Below, piece by piece: positions 61,253 through 64,000 of a DNA stretch of 64,000 bases. The position numbers were made by a program, and so were the translations under genes. The first letter of the stretch is position 1, and every line of letters starts with the position of its first letter. Source of the DNA: Xiphias gladius (lineage: Eukaryota > Chordata > Actinopteri > Istiophoriformes > Xiphiidae); contig NC_053407.1 in the NCBI RefSeq assembly GCF_016859285.1, forward strand, positions 19,526,699-19,590,698, in the 5' to 3' direction. The notes under the pieces were generated by a model. It did no database searches. It worked only from the letters and a program-made list of their open reading frames with translations, and had not been told where the DNA came from.

Positions 61253-64000
61253 TCAGATCCTGGTCAGAAAGCCCAGATGAAGACTGCTCGGGACCTGCAG
61301 CAGCTCCAGAGCCTGCGAGGACGGGCAGAAAGGAAACGTGACCTGGAAACGATAATCTGTGTCCAGCATCAGATGTGTGAACCCTTCACGATCTTGTAGT
61401 AACGACTGCAAACAAGAGCAGGGCATGTTTTTTGACGTGTAAGTAAGGCTCATTGCATTAAAATTTGAAAATGAACACAGCAGAACTCACCTGAACTTGG
61501 CGGACAAATGATGATTTCACCCTTTTCTCAAAATCATCAATGGGTGTATATGAATTCAAAATCTTGACAATCTGCAGGTGCAAAGAGTTTTGTTTTACTT
61601 TACTGTGATGCTGGAGTTTTGAATAAACGATATCTCACTGAATAAAGTACCTGAACAGGGTTGAGTTCGGTGCATTTTTCAGCGATCTCCTTGGCGTCAT
61701 CGTCTGTGGACTTGCTGACTTGCAGTAGCCAGGCAGCCTGAGACAACGGCCTCAAAGTATCCATAGCATTAGAGCTCTGAAGTTCCTTCTCCTTCAGCCA
61801 CTCCTCCAAGTAACTGATGTTACACCTAAATGAGCAGAGACGCTATGAAACTGAACTTTATTCCGTCTTTTATTCAAATGCCACAAAAGCAAACACACAC
61901 ACACCTGATTTGCATTCCCTTCCTGCAGGAACACATATCTTTGCGGAGCATGATGTTGTTGAGGGTGGTCGCACCCACTAGGAAGAACAGCTGTTTGACA
62001 GCCTGTCTGATGAGGCCCTGCTCCATACCATGCTGGGTCATGGTGGAGTGGAAGACGCTGAGCTGCTGAATGACGGAGGAGATGGTGTAGGTCTCGGAGT
62101 CCTCGTAGGCGCTGTTGGAGCGCTTCCTGAAGCCCGTCGGCTTCATGCTAGAAATCCCCTGTAAACTCTCGTGCTCCAACACACCGGGTACTGTGGGTCA
62201 AGGCATTAAAGAAGCACATTTTAAGATGCTTATAAAGGTTAACTACTTTCTAAATCTGCATGTGACAGTGTCGGACTGTGCAAAATACCAATGGCAGGAG
62301 TGAGGGTCTTTTCCATGATGGTGATGAACTGATGGTAGATGTGTATGGCCAGGTCGCTGAGAATCTGTCTGTGTTCTGACAAATCAAAATTCTGCAAGCA
62401 GTTCTTTTTCTGACGGGGAGTAGTTTGTTTCATGAACTCCTTCAGTGAACAGGCAGAAAAACAACGGCATGTCAAAATATGCCTGCCGCTGTATATGACC
62501 GGCAAAAAGCATAACAGCGCAACCGAGTGAAAGACAGGAAATCCATACCTCCTCCCCGCTGTACTGCTTCAGACAGTTGAGCAGCTGATACACGTTTGAG
62601 AGCCAGAAGGAGAGCAACTCGAAGTCTTTGTGGTGACTCTGAAACACAAACATGGCAGTTGTGTTTTGTTTTCAGTTATTTTCAGCAACTCAATTATATA
62701 TTTATTCGAATTCTTTAGAGATGTGACATTTTATTTTATTTATGCAAATTGTAAATCTTACTTTTCTTCCTGCCTTTTATCCTTCTTAGATGAAAAATAT
62801 CTCAAAATCTAATTACAAGAGAAAACTACACTGCTGCCAAATCACTACACAATCTCAGATGTGCTCATGAATAATAGCTTTTTTATAAAATTAATCTTCA
62901 TTTAGCAGATCTACAGTGCAGATAAAGGGAAATCGACTTCTAATCAACCTCACCGTGATGACCTTTTTGACAGCACTGATGATTGCATTCATAAGTGACT
63001 TGAGTTTGGCTTCATCGTTCAGGTAGTCGGCATGGCGGACACACATGAAGAGGATGTACGCTGGCAGACCCGGGATCATGTTGACCACCACACCCTTGGG
63101 CTTCAGGTCTGTGGGCAGATTGTGACATGTTTGAGGGAGGATATGCACTCAATAATTCTTTCATTTATCATTATGTATGTCTGGTTATTCCATCTCAAAC
63201 CCACCGAGGATCCAGCCTACGCCAGCACTGGGAGAAAGGCAGACAAACTCACGAGATGAATGTGAGCATTTTATAGAAATAGTACAGAGGAAGAATACCC
63301 AGAATGATGTTTTCAATGAGCCGGGGTTCGTCCTCTCTCTTGTACTCCAACATGCCGAGGTAATCTTTAGGAATAGCAGGCGCAGACGTTTGCTTGGCTG
63401 TGTGAGAAACAACGAAGTCATTAAGCTGGAGAAGTTAGATTTATTTGATAATTCTCACCTACCAGCCGCAACGCTACCTTTCTGTGATGTCTCAAGGCTC
63501 TTTATTTGATTCTGGAATTTCTTTATTAATCTGTCTTTCTGGTCGAGCTGCTCTTCAAAGTCCTGGAAGAAAAACGTAAAAAAAAAAGTAGTTACTGTCT
63601 CTCTCAAAGATCAATCATGCGTTCACACACTTGTACTGGTAACCCTTAACCTTTAACATCTACACATACCATGTTCTCAGCAGCTAACCGTGAAGTCTCC
63701 TGTCTCAGTTTGCTCTTGGCCTCGCTCTCCATCAGCAGCTGTCTCTTCAAGTGATCATGCTCCTCTATCAGCTCCTCCACTTGGCCTTGAAGCTCCCCCT
63801 TCACCTCCTCCAGCTCTTCAGCTTTCTCCTCAAAGTGCCTAAAAAGCAGCAAAAATCACGTGGACTCAGAAAGGACGGGTCCCATCTTTAATCAAGAAAC
63901 AGACTCCAATCTGAGTAATTACCTGCGTAGTGAGCTCTCTTCCTTGATCTTCTTTTGAAGAGTGTTGGTGATCTCCTCAGTTTTTTCTTTCAGATGACAC
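61253..64000 (-). CDS. myo5c: Class V unconventional myosin, C-terminal part (probably myosin Vc)
   Basis: Myosin V motors carry vesicles along actin; the C-terminal globular (dilute) domain binds cargo adaptors and Rabs. Only the 3' end is in the window. Exons (minus order): 63923-64000 (cut by the edge), 63670-63838, 63478-63562, 63299-63397, 62954-63108, 62549-62638, 62289-62439, 61905-62190, 61651-61825, 61491-61571, 61253-61405. The first exons are coiled coil ([20 protein letters not shown]). From about 63300 the globular tail starts ([13 protein letters not shown]...LIENIIL), with dilute-domain words [16 protein letters not shown] and [15 protein letters not shown], ending LHLGFLTRI. 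Adjacency to gnb5 matches GNB5-MYO5C in human, so I prefer Vc; Va or Vb cannot be excluded from the tail alone. A candidate poly(A) signal lies at 61160-61165. Confidence 0.85.

Overview
The window is vertebrate nuclear DNA, almost certainly from a ray-finned (teleost) fish. All genes are split by GT-AG introns, encode proteins close to human orthologues, and sit among long (CA)n/(TG)n tracts and short dispersed repeats typical of percomorph genomes. A brain-type aromatase gene, one of the two teleost duplicates, points the same way. I found no bacterial, viral or CRISPR content.

Layout, left to right: an unassigned candidate exon at the left edge (1-134); spi1/PU.1 (+, 1193-3796); prc1 (+, 6277-10762); ubap1l (-, 11445-14138); clpx (-, 16365-25237); gldn/gliomedin (-, 27282-36177); cyp19a1b (+, coding 38586-41300, with a likely untranslated first exon near 37520-37612); ap4e1 (-, 43620-54372); gnb5 (-, 55861-59958); and the 3' part of a class V myosin, most likely myo5c (-, 61253 to beyond 64000). 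I rebuilt splice structures by hand, checking that each exon keeps the frame and that the protein matches the family. The totals agree with the families: PRC1 604 aa, UBAP1L 397, CLPX 622, aromatase 511, AP-4 epsilon 1137, G-beta-5 353.

The genes are not one pathway. They are a syntenic mosaic of human chromosome 15 genes (AP4E1, CYP19A1 and GLDN; GNB5 and MYO5C; CLPX and UBAP1L; PRC1) with a SPI1 orthologue at one end. gldn and cyp19a1b are head-to-head. cyp19a1b and ap4e1 are tail-to-tail, as are prc1 and ubap1l.

The most notable points are: (1) the gliomedin gene carries a much expanded linker built from duplicated, symmetric phase-1 exons, several of them decayed; (2) a minor-spliceosome AT-AC intron in ap4e1; (3) a perfect palindromic oestrogen response element about 320 bp upstream of a TATA box and untranslated exon of cyp19a1b; (4) a GC-AG intron in cyp19a1b; (5) two gnb5 3' splice sites abutting (TG)n tracts; (6) CCAAT plus CHR-like elements in front of prc1. 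Intergenic DNA is mostly simple repeats, MITE-like repeats and one LINE remnant. I saw no entirely new system; the gliomedin exon array is the best candidate for something undescribed.
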